A stretch of DNA of 7,024 nucleotides from Pseudomonadota bacterium (GTDB lineage: Bacteria > Pseudomonadota > Alphaproteobacteria > Rhizobiales > Tepidamorphaceae): contig JAEYRQ010000011.1 of assembly GCA_023435545.1 (NCBI GenBank), positions 1-7,024 of the forward strand, in the 5' to 3' direction. Below the pieces are notes generated by a model that did no database searches, was not told the origin of the DNA, and saw only the letters and a list, made by a program, of their open reading frames with translations. Shown here in pieces: positions 1 through 6,687 of this stretch. The translations under genes and the position numbers were made by a program. How positions within the stretch are numbered: the stretch's first letter is position 1; every line of letters begins with the position of its first letter.

Positions 1-288
1 ACCGACATCCGAACCGTCACCGAGGTCGACGTGATCGGCCTCGCACCTGAACCCGGCTCGCTTGCCGAGACGCTGGCCATGCAGCTCACCGGCCGCAACA
101 CCACCTCGACGGGCGCCTACGCGACCGAGGGCGGCCTGTTTCAGGCCCGGGGCATTCCGACGATCGTCTGCGGCCCCGGCGACATCGCCCAGGCGCACCA
201 GCCCGACGAGTACATCGAAGTCTCACAGATCGAGGCCTGCGTCGCCTTCATGAACCGCCTGGCGGAGACGGCGCGCGCCGGGATCTGA
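1..288 (+). CDS. argE: Acetylornithine deacetylase, C-terminal part (5' end outside window)
   Basis: The reading frame is open from base 1 to the TGA at 286-288 and gives the last 95 residues of an M20-family metallopeptidase. Seen: a TEGGLF segment (residues 43-48 of the fragment), the stretch GIPTIVCGPGDIAQAHQPDE, and a closing helix of the kind that ends this family. The His in QAHQPDE matches the conserved C-terminal metal-site histidine of M20 enzymes. The CGPGDIAQAH wording is typical of ArgE, which hydrolyses N-acetylornithine to ornithine and acetate in the cytoplasm, rather than of DapE. The neighbouring argD and argF act just before and just after this step, which supports the name. 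It converges on hslO with a 19-base gap (289-307) that shows no convincing terminator. The N-terminal metal-binding residues are outside the window, so substrate specificity is inferred. Many alphaproteobacteria recycle acetyl groups with ArgJ, so this could be an accessory or paralogous deacetylase. Confidence 0.85.
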   Translation, partial: TDIRTVTEVDVIGLAPEPGSLAETLAMQLTGRNTTSTGAYATEGGLFQARGIPTIVCGPGDIAQAHQPDEYIEVSQIEACVAFMNRLAETARAGI

Positions 289-307
289 GCCGGTCGTGGC
301 GGGCAGA

Positions 308-1300
308 CTACGAGCCCTCAAGCGTCGCCGGATCGATGTGGTAGCGCGTCGAGCAGAACTCGCACGTCACCTCGATCGTGCCATCGCGCACCATGTGGTC
401 TCGGTCATCCTGGGAGAAGCTGGCGAGCATGGCGGTTATGCTTTCATGCGAGCAGCGGCATCGCTCGATGATCGTCTGCGGGTCGAACACCCTGACGCCA
501 CGTTCGTGGTAGAGGCGGTAGAGCAGTTCGCCCGCCGTGATCGAGGGATCGATCAGTTCGTGGTCCGCGACAGTCTCGACGATCAGCCGCGCCTCGCTCC
601 ACTCATCTGGCGCGAGGTACTCTTCAGGCGCCGCTCCCTCGGGCAAGTCGCCCGGCGGCAGGTCGGCCGCCCGCGCCGGACCGGACTCGGGCAAATGTTG
701 GACGATGATCCCGCCGCAGCGCCAGTGTAGCCCCCGGTCTCCGTCCGGAGATGAGCGGAAGGCCCGCGCGGAGGCAAGCCGCACCGCCGTCGGGATCTGC
801 TCGGACTGCCGGAAATAGAGATGCGCCGCGTCCTCCAGCGAGCCGCCGTCGAGCGGCACGATCCCCTGGTAGCGCGAGGCCGGAGGGCCGGGATCGATGG
901 TCATGGCGAGGTTGCCGGCGCCGAGCAGGGCACCCGCCTGCGCCTCGCCGGCGCGCTCCAGCGCCTCGACCTGTTCGGCATCGAAGGTCGCGCAGGCGCG
1001 GACCCGGTCGGGCATCTCCAGGTCGACCACCATCAGCCGCACTGGGCCGTCCGACTGGGTCTGCAGGATGAACCGGCCCTTCGTCTTCAGGGTAGAGCCC
1101 AGGAGAATGGTCAGCGCCGTCGCCTCGGCGATCAGCGCGCAGACCGACTCCGGATAGCCGTGCCGGGCAAGGATCGTGTCCATCGCCGGGCCAAGCCGGA
1201 CCAGCCGGCCCCGGACGTCCAGCCCCTCCACCGCGAACGGGAGCACGAAATCGTCCGCCGCGGCATCGAGCACCGCGGCCGCGGGGCGGCGGGAGGACAT
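308..1300 (-). CDS. hslO: Hsp33 redox-regulated molecular chaperone
   Basis: This encodes a 330-residue protein with Hsp33 features throughout. Seen: an N-terminal core containing LGSTLKTKGRFILQTQSDGP and LAMTIDPG, the segment YFRQSEQIPT, and a C-terminal zinc redox switch of form CxC-x29-CxxC (Cys281, Cys283, Cys313, Cys316). In this family the four cysteines bind zinc when reduced; under oxidative stress they form disulfides, which unfolds the switch and turns on ATP-independent holdase activity in the cytoplasm. The length is a little above the roughly 290-residue E. coli protein; a loop rich in Asp, Pro and Glu around residues 220-240 may account for some of it. The ATG at 1300-1298 was chosen because it overlaps the argF stop as TGATG, implying reinitiation. 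An in-frame ATG at 1324 would add eight residues inside argF and is less likely. No strong Shine-Dalgarno is seen, which fits coupling to argF. Confidence 0.95.
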   Translation of the reverse strand: MSSRRPAAAVLDAAADDFVLPFAVEGLDVRGRLVRLGPAMDTILARHGYPESVCALIAEATALTILLGSTLKTKGRFILQTQSDGPVRLMVVDLEMPDRVRACATFDAEQVEALERAGEAQAGALLGAGNLAMTIDPGPPASRYQGIVPLDGGSLEDAAHLYFRQSEQIPTAVRLASARAFRSSPDGDRGLHWRCGGIIVQHLPESGPARAADLPPGDLPEGAAPEEYLAPDEWSEARLIVETVADHELIDPSITAGELLYRLYHERGVRVFDPQTIIERCRCSHESITAMLASFSQDDRDHMVRDGTIEVTCEFCSTRYHIDPATLEGS

Positions 1301-2220
1301 CAGGCCGCGCCGGCCCCGAAGCACCAGGCCAGGATGCCCTTCTGGGCGTGAAGCCGGTTCTCCGCCTCGTCGAATACCACCGACTGCGGGCCGTCCATCA
1401 CCGAATCCGTCACCTCCTCGCCGCGATGGGCGGGCAGGCAGTGCATGAAGATCGCTCCCGGCGCCGCCTCGGCCATCAGCGCGTCATTCACCTGGTAGGG
1501 CTTCAGCATGTTGTGGCGGCGCTCGCGCTCGCTGTCGCCCATCGACACCCAGGTGTCGGTGACGACGCAATCAGCACCGGCAACCGCCTCGAACGGGTCG
1601 GTGGTGACGCTCACCGCCGCCCCCTCGGCGCGTGCCCAGTCGATCAGGTCGCGACGCGGCGCGAGCGCTTCGGGAGAGGCGATGCGCAGCGCGAAGTCGA
1701 ACCGGGCGGCGGCCTGGATCCAGGAGGCAGTGACGTTGTTGCTGTCGCCCGTCCAGGCGACGGTGCGGCCGGTGATCGGCCCCTTGTGCTCCTCAAAGGT
1801 CAGCACGTCCGCCATCACCTGGCAGGGATGCGACAGCCGCGTCAGCCCGTTGATCACCGGGATCGTCGCGTTCTCGGCGAGTTCCTGCACGGCCCTGTGG
1901 TCGAGGATGCGGATGACGATGGCGTCGACATAGCGCGACAGCACCCGCGCCGTATCGCCGATCGTCTCGCCGCGGCCGAGTTGCATCTCGCCTCCGGTGA
2001 GGAAGATCGTGTCGCCGCCGAGCTGGCGCATGGCGACGTCGAAGGAGACGCGGGTGCGGGTCGAGGGCTTGTCGAAGATCATCGCCAGCGTGCGCCCGGC
2101 GAGCCGGGGTACTCGGCCGTCGCCGTCGGACTTCATCCGGCGGCTGTCGTCGATGATCCGGCGCAGCTCGAGAGGGGGGATCTCGCTCAGGTCGACGAAG
2201 TTGCGGTAGGTCGCGCTCAT
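1300..2220 (-). CDS. argF: Ornithine carbamoyltransferase (anabolic)
   Basis: This 306-residue enzyme transfers the carbamoyl group from carbamoyl phosphate to ornithine, giving citrulline in arginine synthesis. Seen: the carbamoyl-phosphate loop FDKPSTRTR (STRTR at 53-57), RLSHPCQ with HPCQ at 131-134, the ornithine-binding SMG loop in DTWVSMGD (226-228), and the catalytic HCLP motif (260-263) followed by AHRGEEV. The AHRGEEV ending is the form usual in anabolic enzymes. Length and motif spacing match the family, where the protein is a cytoplasmic trimer. The start overlaps the argD stop by four bases (ATGA at 2217-2220), and a GGAGGG Shine-Dalgarno lies seven bases upstream inside argD, which fixes the start. 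The gene is the middle member of argD-argF-hslO and has no promoter of its own that I can see. Confidence 0.97.
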   Translation of the reverse strand: MSATYRNFVDLSEIPPLELRRIIDDSRRMKSDGDGRVPRLAGRTLAMIFDKPSTRTRVSFDVAMRQLGGDTIFLTGGEMQLGRGETIGDTARVLSRYVDAIVIRILDHRAVQELAENATIPVINGLTRLSHPCQVMADVLTFEEHKGPITGRTVAWTGDSNNVTASWIQAAARFDFALRIASPEALAPRRDLIDWARAEGAAVSVTTDPFEAVAGADCVVTDTWVSMGDSERERRHNMLKPYQVNDALMAEAAPGAIFMHCLPAHRGEEVTDSVMDGPQSVVFDEAENRLHAQKGILAWCFGAGAA

Positions 2221-3416
2221 GCGCTCGCCCTCCGCAGCCCGCCTTCGGCCTCCAGCGCGGCGCAGGCGGCATCAATCCGCTCGAGCGCGAGGTCGATATC
2301 GGACGCCTCGACGATCAGCGGCGGGATCAGACGGACGACATTGTCGCCGGCACCGACGCAGAGCAGATGCTGCGCCTGCAGGGCGGCGGCGAGATCTTTG
2401 TTCGGCACGCGGCACTTGACCCCCATCAACAGACCTTCGCCGCGGGTCGACTCGATGATCGCCGGATGCTCGTCGGCCACCCGGGCGAGCCCTTGGCGAA
2501 AGCGGAGGCTCATATCGCGGACATGCTCGAGGAATCCCGGGGCCAGGACGACGTCCAGCACCGCATTGCCAACCGCCATCGCCAGCGGGTTGCCGCCGAA
2601 GGTGGTGCCGTGCACGCCATGCACCATGCCCTTGACGGCCTCGTTGGTCGCCAGGCAGGCGCCCATCGGAAACCCGCCGCCGATGCCCTTGGCCAGCGCC
2701 ATGATGTCGGGCTCGATGCCGGACCATTGATAGGCGAACAGCTTGCCCGTCCGGCCGACGCCGCACTGCACCTCGTCGGCGATCAGCAGCAGCCCGTGCT
2801 CGTCGCAGAGCGCCCGCAGCGCCCGCATGGTGGCGAACGGCACCGGCCTCAGGCCTCCCTCGCCCTGCACGGGCTCGATCAGGATGCCCGCCGTCTGCGG
2901 CCCGATCGCCGCCTTCACCGCATCGAGGTCATCGAAGGGCACCTGGTCGAAGCCGTCGACCGGCGGGCCGAAGCCCTCGAGGTATTTCGGCTGGCCGCCG
3001 GCGGCGATCGTCGCGAGGGTACGGCCGTGGAAGGCGCCCTCGAAGGTGATCAGCCGGTAGCGGTCGGGATTACCCGCCGCATAGTGGTAGCGCCGCGCCG
3101 TCTTGATCGCGCATTCGAGCGCCTCGGCACCGGAATTGGTGAAGAAGACCACGTCCGCGAAGGAGTTCTCGGCGAGACGTCGCGCCAGCTCCTCCTGCCC
3201 CGGCACCTGGTAGAGATTTGAGATGTGCCACAGCCGGCCGGCCTGTTCGGTGAGCGCCTTCACGAGGTGCGGATGGCAGTGGCCGAGCGAGTTCACCGCA
3301 ATGCCGCTGGCGAAATCAAGGTACTCGGTGCCATCGGCAGTGAACAGGCGCACACCCTCTCCCCGCTCGAAAGCAAGGTCGGCCCGCGCGAATGTCGGAT
3401 AGAGCGCAGACGTCAC
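2217..3416 (-). CDS. argD: Acetylornithine aminotransferase
   Basis: A class III PLP-dependent aminotransferase of 399 residues from the chosen GTG. It converts N-acetylglutamate 5-semialdehyde to N-acetylornithine with glutamate as amino donor; family members often also serve as succinyldiaminopimelate aminotransferase in lysine synthesis. Seen: NSGAEA (94-99, phosphate-binding loop), AFHGRT (128-133), LIADEVQ with the PLP-ring aspartate at 214, and [10 protein letters not shown] with the Schiff-base lysine at 243. The frame stays open far upstream, but GTG at 3416-3414 is preferred for three reasons. The protein then begins [12 protein letters not shown], as ArgD homologues do. An AGGA lies nine bases upstream. 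The in-frame ATG at 3479 falls inside the predicted -10 element, and the ATG at 3467 lies in a leader hairpin about four bases from the predicted transcript start. The gene heads argD-argF-hslO and is divergent from gcrA. Identity is firm; the exact start is less so. Confidence 0.93.
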   Translation of the reverse strand: MTSALYPTFARADLAFERGEGVRLFTADGTEYLDFASGIAVNSLGHCHPHLVKALTEQAGRLWHISNLYQVPGQEELARRLAENSFADVVFFTNSGAEALECAIKTARRYHYAAGNPDRYRLITFEGAFHGRTLATIAAGGQPKYLEGFGPPVDGFDQVPFDDLDAVKAAIGPQTAGILIEPVQGEGGLRPVPFATMRALRALCDEHGLLLIADEVQCGVGRTGKLFAYQWSGIEPDIMALAKGIGGGFPMGACLATNEAVKGMVHGVHGTTFGGNPLAMAVGNAVLDVVLAPGFLEHVRDMSLRFRQGLARVADEHPAIIESTRGEGLLMGVKCRVPNKDLAAALQAQHLLCVGAGDNVVRLIPPLIVEASDIDLALERIDAACAALEAEGGLRRASA

Positions 3417-3425
3417 GGTCGTCGG

Positions 3426-3429
3426 TCCT
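3426..3429 (-). promoter_or_regulatory. Shine-Dalgarno supporting the GTG start of argD
   Basis: On the minus strand AGGA lies nine bases before the GTG at 3416-3414. It is modest in strength, but no comparable purine run precedes the upstream in-frame ATG codons in a usable transcript, so it helps choose the start. Confidence 0.5.
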
Positions 3430-3445
3430 GATGCTGAAACGAATA

Positions 3446-3467
3446 ATGCCGCCTCCCACGGCGGCAT
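3446..3467 (-). promoter_or_regulatory. Perfect inverted repeat in the argD leader (operator or attenuator candidate)
   Basis: ATGCCGCC (3446-3453) and GGCGGCAT (3460-3467) are exact reverse complements separated by six bases. On the argD transcript this forms an 8-bp GC-rich hairpin beginning about four bases after the predicted start point, followed by the T-rich run TATTCGTTTC. That layout fits a premature terminator or attenuator, a 5' stabilising hairpin, or, as DNA, a dyad repressor site just downstream of the promoter. The symmetry is seen; the role is inferred. I found no leader peptide rich in arginine codons, so classical ribosome-mediated attenuation is unlikely. Confidence 0.5.
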
Positions 3468-3477
3468 CCCGAAAATC

Positions 3478-3505
3478 ATAATAGTTGCGCGGCCGACACT
3501 GTCAA
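3478..3505 (-). promoter_or_regulatory. Sigma70-type promoter of argD-argF-hslO
   Basis: Reading leftward, a perfect -35 TTGACA (3505-3500) is followed after 16 bases by TATTAT (3483-3478), a 5-of-6 match to the -10 consensus. Transcription should start near 3471, giving a leader of about 55 bases to the GTG of argD. It is the best promoter-like sequence in the window, sits in the expected place upstream of the operon, and rules out the overlapping ATG at 3479 as a translation start. Confidence 0.72.
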
Positions 3506-3528
3506 TTCCGGCCGGCAATTCCGGCACC
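3503..3528. repeat. Two-copy 13-base tandem repeat touching the argD -35
   Basis: CAATTCCGGC occurs at 3503-3512 and again at 3516-3525, a period of 13 bases; the intervening bases make a CCGGCCGG palindrome at 3508-3515. The first copy overlaps the outer end of the TTGACA element, so a protein bound here could influence argD transcription. It could equally be a chance duplication. It does not match the PhoB box or ArgR box consensus as I know them. Confidence 0.4.
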
Positions 3529-3586
3529 TCCGAGTGCCTCCAGGCGCCGCACGGCCGCACCTGCCGCAGCGGAGTGTTGCATTCAC

Positions 3587-3775
3587 GAATCACCCCGGTG
3601 CTTTCTGGGGAAATCCCTAAGGAAAGATGAGCGCCGGGGTTGCCCGCGAGTCCGCGTATATTGTAGCCTTCAAACGTCGGTATACGACATTTCGTGCGGC
3701 GGACCAGTTGAATCCCAATTTGTGGTGCAGGGGCGGTAGCTCGTCGAGAGGCGATTCCGCACGCGGTCCGGATTC
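3587..3775. promoter_or_regulatory. Cluster of five GANTC (CcrM methylation) sites upstream of gcrA
   Basis: GANTC occurs at 3587-3591 (GAATC), 3648-3652 (GAGTC), 3710-3714 (GAATC), 3753-3757 (GATTC) and 3771-3775 (GATTC). In Alphaproteobacteria this sequence is adenine-methylated by CcrM, and GcrA with sigma70 activates promoters carrying methylated copies. Five sites in 189 bases is dense compared with the rest of the window, where I noticed about eight by eye. Their place just ahead of gcrA suggests cell-cycle-dependent autoregulation. No TTAA-N7-TTAA CtrA site and no clear DnaA box were seen in the region. Confidence 0.6.
3648..3662 (+). promoter_or_regulatory. Candidate gcrA promoter -10 with GANTC just upstream
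   Basis: TATATT at 3657-3662 is a 5-of-6 match to the -10 consensus on the strand of gcrA, about 140 bases before its start codon. No good -35 lies 16-18 bases upstream. The GAGTC at 3648-3652 falls where the spacer would be, the arrangement reported for GcrA-dependent promoters, which often have poor core elements. Low confidence: other promoters in 3650-3790 are possible. Confidence 0.3.
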
Positions 3776-3804
3776 TGCCCGCACACAGGAAATGGAGCGG
3801 CGGA

Positions 3805-4314
3805 ATGTCTTGGTCGGATGAGCGCGTCGAACTTCTCAAGAAGCTCTGGGGCGACGGCTTGAGCGCGAGCCAGATTGCGGCGGAGCTCGGCGGGGTGACC
3901 CGCAACGCGGTGATCGGCAAGGTCCATCGGCTCGGGCTTTCGGGCCGCGCCAAGGCGGCCCGGCCAGCCGCCCCGCGCCAGCGCAAGGTCCGACGTCCGT
4001 CGCTGCCGCCGCGACCGGCAGCCCGCGTGATCGGCAATACGGTCCTGAAGATCGCTCTCTCGCCGGATCTCGACGAGGAGGAGGAGGTCGTCCAGGTCCG
4101 CGCACCGGCGGTGGTGGAGGAACTGTTCATTCCGCCGGAGGAGCGGGCGACGATCCTGCAGCTCAATGAGCACACGTGCAAATGGCCCGTCGGCGATCCG
4201 TCCAGTGCCGACTTCTATTTCTGCGGCCGCCGGTCGGCCGCCGGCATGCCCTATTGCGAGCATCACTGCCGGATCGCCTATCAACCGGCGGCAGACCGGC
4301 GGCGGAACCGCTGA
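3805..4314 (+). CDS. gcrA: Cell-cycle regulator GcrA
   Basis: This 169-residue DNA-binding protein matches GcrA at both ends. Seen: the N-terminal helix-turn-helix [15 protein letters not shown] followed by [22 protein letters not shown] (about 1-48); a basic, Pro/Arg/Ala-rich linker (49-75); an acidic patch (DLDEEEE, 88-94); and a C-terminal domain with Cys125, Cys140, Cys151, His153, His154 and Cys155 in the order [28 protein letters not shown]. In characterised GcrA the N-terminal part reads CcrM-methylated GANTC sites and the C-terminal part contacts the sigma70 domain 2 of RNA polymerase, activating division and cell-cycle genes. The ATG at 3805 is preceded by GGAG seven bases upstream and AGGAA slightly earlier. 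The gene stands alone, divergent from argD and convergent with phoB. Clustered GANTC sites upstream suggest that it is itself controlled by methylation. Confidence 0.97.
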   Translation: MSWSDERVELLKKLWGDGLSASQIAAELGGVTRNAVIGKVHRLGLSGRAKAARPAAPRQRKVRRPSLPPRPAARVIGNTVLKIALSPDLDEEEEVVQVRAPAVVEELFIPPEERATILQLNEHTCKWPVGDPSSADFYFCGRRSAAGMPYCEHHCRIAYQPAADRRRNR

Positions 4315-4329
4315 GGAAATGGGGCCGCC

Positions 4330-4365
4330 GCCGCGGGATTCCGACCCGATGGGCCGGATCGCGGC
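4330..4365. terminator. Long imperfect hairpin between convergent gcrA and phoB
   Basis: The 51-base gap between the two stop codons holds a nested dyad. GCCGC (4330-4334) pairs with GCGGC (4361-4365), GAT (4337-4339) with ATC (4358-4360), and CCGACCC (4341-4347) with GGGCCGG (4351-4357) with one A-C mismatch around a three-base loop. Its place between converging genes suggests a shared transcription end. Neither strand has a clear T-run after the stem (the phoB side has only ATTTCC a few bases on), so it may need Rho or may simply block read-through. Confidence 0.45.
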
Positions 4366-5064
4366 TCAGTTCGTGGCGAACTGCTCGTTGAAGGCGTAGC
4401 CGGCGCCGCGCACAGTGCGGATCGGATCGATCTTGCGGCCGCGGTTGATCGCCTTGCGCAGCCGGCCGACATGCACATCGACGGTGCGCTCGTCCACATA
4501 GACATCCCGCCCCCAGACTCCGTCGAGAAGCTGCTCGCGGGTGAACACCCGGCCGGGGCTTTGCATCAGGAACTCGAGCAGTCGGAACTCGGTCGGCCCG
4601 AGATGCACCTCACGGCCGCTGCGCCGGACGCGGTGGGTCTCGCGGTTCAACTCGATGTCCCCGGCCTGCAGCACCGAGGCGATGATCTCCGGGCGCGCCC
4701 GGCGCAGGATCGCCTTCACCCGGGCCATCAGCTCGGGCAGCGAGAACGGCTTGGTGACGTAGTCGTCGGCGCCGGTGGCCAGACCGCGGATGCGCTCGTT
4801 CTCTTCACCCCGCGCGGTCAGCATGATCACCGGCAGGTGCGCCGTCTCGGGCTTGGCCCGCAGGCGCCGGCACAGCTCGATGCCGGAGATGCCCGGCAGC
4901 ATCCAGACGAGCAGAACCAGGTCCGGAGATACCTCGCGGATGAGTGTCTCCGCCTCGTCGCCGCGGCCAACCGAGTCCACCGCATAGCCCTCGGCCTCGA
5001 GATTGTAGCGAAGCAGCAGGGTCAGCGGCTCCTCATCCTCGACGATCAGCACCTTTGCGTTCAT
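4366..5064 (-). CDS. phoB: Phosphate regulon response regulator PhoB, with Val in place of the phospho-acceptor Asp
   Basis: A 232-residue OmpR/PhoB-type regulator. Seen: a receiver domain (about 3-120) with the acidic pair Glu9-Asp10, Thr83 in MLTARGEE, Tyr102 and Lys105 in DDYVTKPF; and a winged-helix domain (about 130-230) with GPTEFRLLEFLM, REQLLDGVWG, DERTVDVHVGRLRKA and TVRGAGYAF. PhoB is normally phosphorylated by PhoR in phosphate starvation and then activates pst and other Pho genes. The oddity is residue 53: the sequence reads DLVLLVWMLPG where the family has DLxLLDWMLPG, so the phosphorylated aspartate is valine (codon GTC at 4908-4906; GAC would be Asp). The frame and all flanking residues align without gaps to E. 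coli PhoB, so this is a single substitution. The ATG at 5064 lies 16 bases after the phoU stop with only a weak Shine-Dalgarno; the upstream open frame overlaps phoU and is not used. It is the last gene of the pst-phoU-phoB run. Confidence 0.95.
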   Translation of the reverse strand: MNAKVLIVEDEEPLTLLLRYNLEAEGYAVDSVGRGDEAETLIREVSPDLVLLVWMLPGISGIELCRRLRAKPETAHLPVIMLTARGEENERIRGLATGADDYVTKPFSLPELMARVKAILRRARPEIIASVLQAGDIELNRETHRVRRSGREVHLGPTEFRLLEFLMQSPGRVFTREQLLDGVWGRDVYVDERTVDVHVGRLRKAINRGRKIDPIRTVRGAGYAFNEQFATN

Positions 5065-5080
5065 CGTTCGGCGGGTCCGT

Positions 5081-5803
5081 TCAGTCGTCGCTCTGCGGCA
5101 AATCGGCCGTCGCGAAACTCGACTGGTCCATCTTCGGTCGCTTCTCAAGCAACGGCTCGCCGCGCACCAGATAGGTCACCGTCTCGGCGATGTTGGTGAC
5201 GTGGTCGCCGATCCGCTCGATGTTCTTCGCCGCGAACAGGAGGTGGGTGGCGAAGGTGATATTGCGCGGATCCTCCATCATGTAGGTCAAGAGTTCGCGG
5301 AAGATCGACGTGTACAAGACGTCGAGCTCGGCATCGCGCTCCCAGACATCCATGGCGAGGTCGACATCGCGGCGCGCGAAACTGTCGAGCACGTTCTTCA
5401 GCTGCTCAAGAGCGATCTGGCTCATGTGGTCGATGCCGAGCACCGTCTGGCGCGAGCCCGGCTCGGACTGAACGGCGACCGCGCGCTTGGCGATGTTCTT
5501 GGCCAGATCGCCGATCCGCTCCAGGTCCGAGGAGATCTTGATCGCCGCCATGATCTCGCGCAGGTCGAGCGCCATCGGCTGGCGCTTGGCGATCATCAGG
5601 ATCGCCAGGTCCTCAACCTCCCGCTCGAGCCGGTCGATCTGGTCGTCGGCGGCGATCGTCTTCATCGCCAGCACTTCGTCTCGGCGGTTGAGGGCGGCGA
5701 TGGCGTCGGTCAGCAACTTCTCAGAATGGCCACCCATTCGGCTGATCATAACCGAGAGCTTCTGCAGTTCCTCGTCGTAGGACGAGACGATGTGTTCGGT
5801 CAT
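5081..5803 (-). CDS. phoU: Phosphate signalling protein PhoU
   Basis: A 240-residue all-helical protein made of two PhoU repeats. Seen: the duplicated signature SSDLERIGDLAKNIAKR (about 91-107) and KNIERIGDHVTNIAET (193-208), whose acidic residues form the metal-binding E/DxxxD motifs of the family. PhoU is a peripheral cytoplasmic protein that links the Pst importer to the PhoR sensor, damps Pho expression when phosphate is ample, and limits phosphate uptake. The ATG at 5803-5801 is chosen because the protein then begins MTEHIVSSYDEEL, as homologues do, and because AGGAGAGGA ends two bases upstream, putting the AGGAG core six bases from the start. The frame upstream of this ATG overlaps pstB and is spurious. 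It lies 37 bases after pstB and 16 before phoB in one operon. No residue looks abnormal, which matters because its usual downstream partner PhoB does. Confidence 0.96.
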   Translation of the reverse strand: MTEHIVSSYDEELQKLSVMISRMGGHSEKLLTDAIAALNRRDEVLAMKTIAADDQIDRLEREVEDLAILMIAKRQPMALDLREIMAAIKISSDLERIGDLAKNIAKRAVAVQSEPGSRQTVLGIDHMSQIALEQLKNVLDSFARRDVDLAMDVWERDAELDVLYTSIFRELLTYMMEDPRNITFATHLLFAAKNIERIGDHVTNIAETVTYLVRGEPLLEKRPKMDQSSFATADLPQSDD

Positions 5804-5840
5804 TGTCCTCTCCTGCGCCTCTCGCAAGGACGGCGCGCCG

Positions 5841-6665
5841 TCAGCCGAAACGGCCGGTGATGTAGTCGTGGGTTCTGGTGTCCTTGGGATTGGTGAAGAT
5901 GTGCTGCGTCGGCCCCACCTCAACCAGGTTCCCCAGATGGAAGAACGCGGTACGCTGGGAAACGCGCGCGGCCTGCTGCATCGAATGGGTGACGATGATG
6001 ATGCAGTAGTTGGACTTCAGCTCGTCGATCAGTTCCTCGACGCGGGCCGTGGCGATCGGGTCGAGCGCCGAGCAGGGCTCGTCCATCAGGATCACCTCGG
6101 GGCTCACCGCGATGGCGCGCGCGATGCACAGGCGCTGCTGCTGACCGCCCGACAGGCCGGTGCCGGGATCGTCGAGCCGGTCCTTCACCTCATTCCACAG
6201 ACCCGCCTTCTTCAGGCTCGCCTCGACGATGGCGTCGAGTTCCGTCTTGCCCCGCGCCAGGCCGTGGATGCGCGGCCCGTAGGCGATGTTCTCGTAGATC
6301 GACTTGGGGAACGGGTTCGGCTTCTGGAACACCATGCCGACGCGGGCACGCAGTTCCACGACGTCGAGGCTGGGCTCGTAGACGTCGCGCCCGTCGAGCG
6401 TGATGCGCCCCGTGATCCTGGTCCCGTCGATCGTGTCGTTCATCCGGTTGATGCACCGCAGGAACGTCGACTTGCCGCAGCCCGACGGACCGATGAAGGC
6501 CGTCACCGACCGCTCCGGAATGTCGATCGAGACGTTGAACAACGCCTGTTTGGCTCCGTAGAAGACGCAGACGTCCCGCGCCTCCACCTTCACCGAATTC
6601 ATGTCCGGATCCGGGATCACCGTGGTCTCGTGTGCGGGACGTTCGATCACCGCCGCGTCGTTCAT
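5841..6665 (-). CDS. pstB: Phosphate ABC transporter ATP-binding protein PstB
   Basis: A 274-residue ABC ATPase, of usual PstB length. Seen: Walker [10 protein letters not shown] (59-67) followed by [10 protein letters not shown], typical of PstB; Q-loop Gln114 in [20 protein letters not shown]; signature LSGGQQQR (171-178); Walker [14 protein letters not shown] with catalytic Glu196; and the switch histidine at 227 in VTHSM. It powers phosphate import on the cytoplasmic face of the PstC-PstA channel and takes part with PhoU and PhoR in phosphate sensing. AAGGAG lies six bases before the ATG, which fixes the start; the next Met (residue 22, before [10 protein letters not shown]) would remove a non-conserved N-terminal extension and is possible but has less support. 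It follows pstA by 22 bases and precedes phoU by 37 bases. All catalytic residues are intact. Confidence 0.97.
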   Translation of the reverse strand: MNDAAVIERPAHETTVIPDPDMNSVKVEARDVCVFYGAKQALFNVSIDIPERSVTAFIGPSGCGKSTFLRCINRMNDTIDGTRITGRITLDGRDVYEPSLDVVELRARVGMVFQKPNPFPKSIYENIAYGPRIHGLARGKTELDAIVEASLKKAGLWNEVKDRLDDPGTGLSGGQQQRLCIARAIAVSPEVILMDEPCSALDPIATARVEELIDELKSNYCIIIVTHSMQQAARVSQRTAFFHLGNLVEVGPTQHIFTNPKDTRTHDYITGRFG

Positions 6666-6687
6666 CTGATGCTCCTTGAAGCGCTGG

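Noticed and set aside
289..307. Terminator between convergent argE and hslO
   Set aside because: The 19-base gap has no convincing stem or T-run; only weak CCGG repeats lie at the edge of argE.
1348..2730. Long plus-strand open frame (460 codons) antisense to argF and argD
   Set aside because: The opposite strand carries two full, motif-complete enzymes. The antisense product is rich in Arg, His, Gly and Ala with no recognisable domain, as expected from the mirror of GC-rich codons.
3499..3520. Possible PhoB box (CTGTCA-like) between argD and gcrA
   Set aside because: Only one partial CTGTCA half-site is present, it coincides with the argD -35, and no second copy occurs at the 11-base spacing of a Pho box.
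3485..3821. Small plus-strand open frames (64-84 codons) upstream of gcrA
   Set aside because: They have no good ribosome site or recognisable product and lie across the regulatory region and its GANTC sites.
3417..4181. N-terminal extension of the argD frame through the intergenic region and into antisense of gcrA
   Set aside because: The extension is low-complexity and Ser/Arg-rich, resembles no ArgD, overlaps gcrA, and passes through a strong promoter. It is open by chance.
5065..5148. Longer PhoB starting upstream of 5064
   Set aside because: The added residues are Arg-rich, overlap the end of phoU, and are absent from PhoB proteins, which begin just before the VLIVEDE strand.
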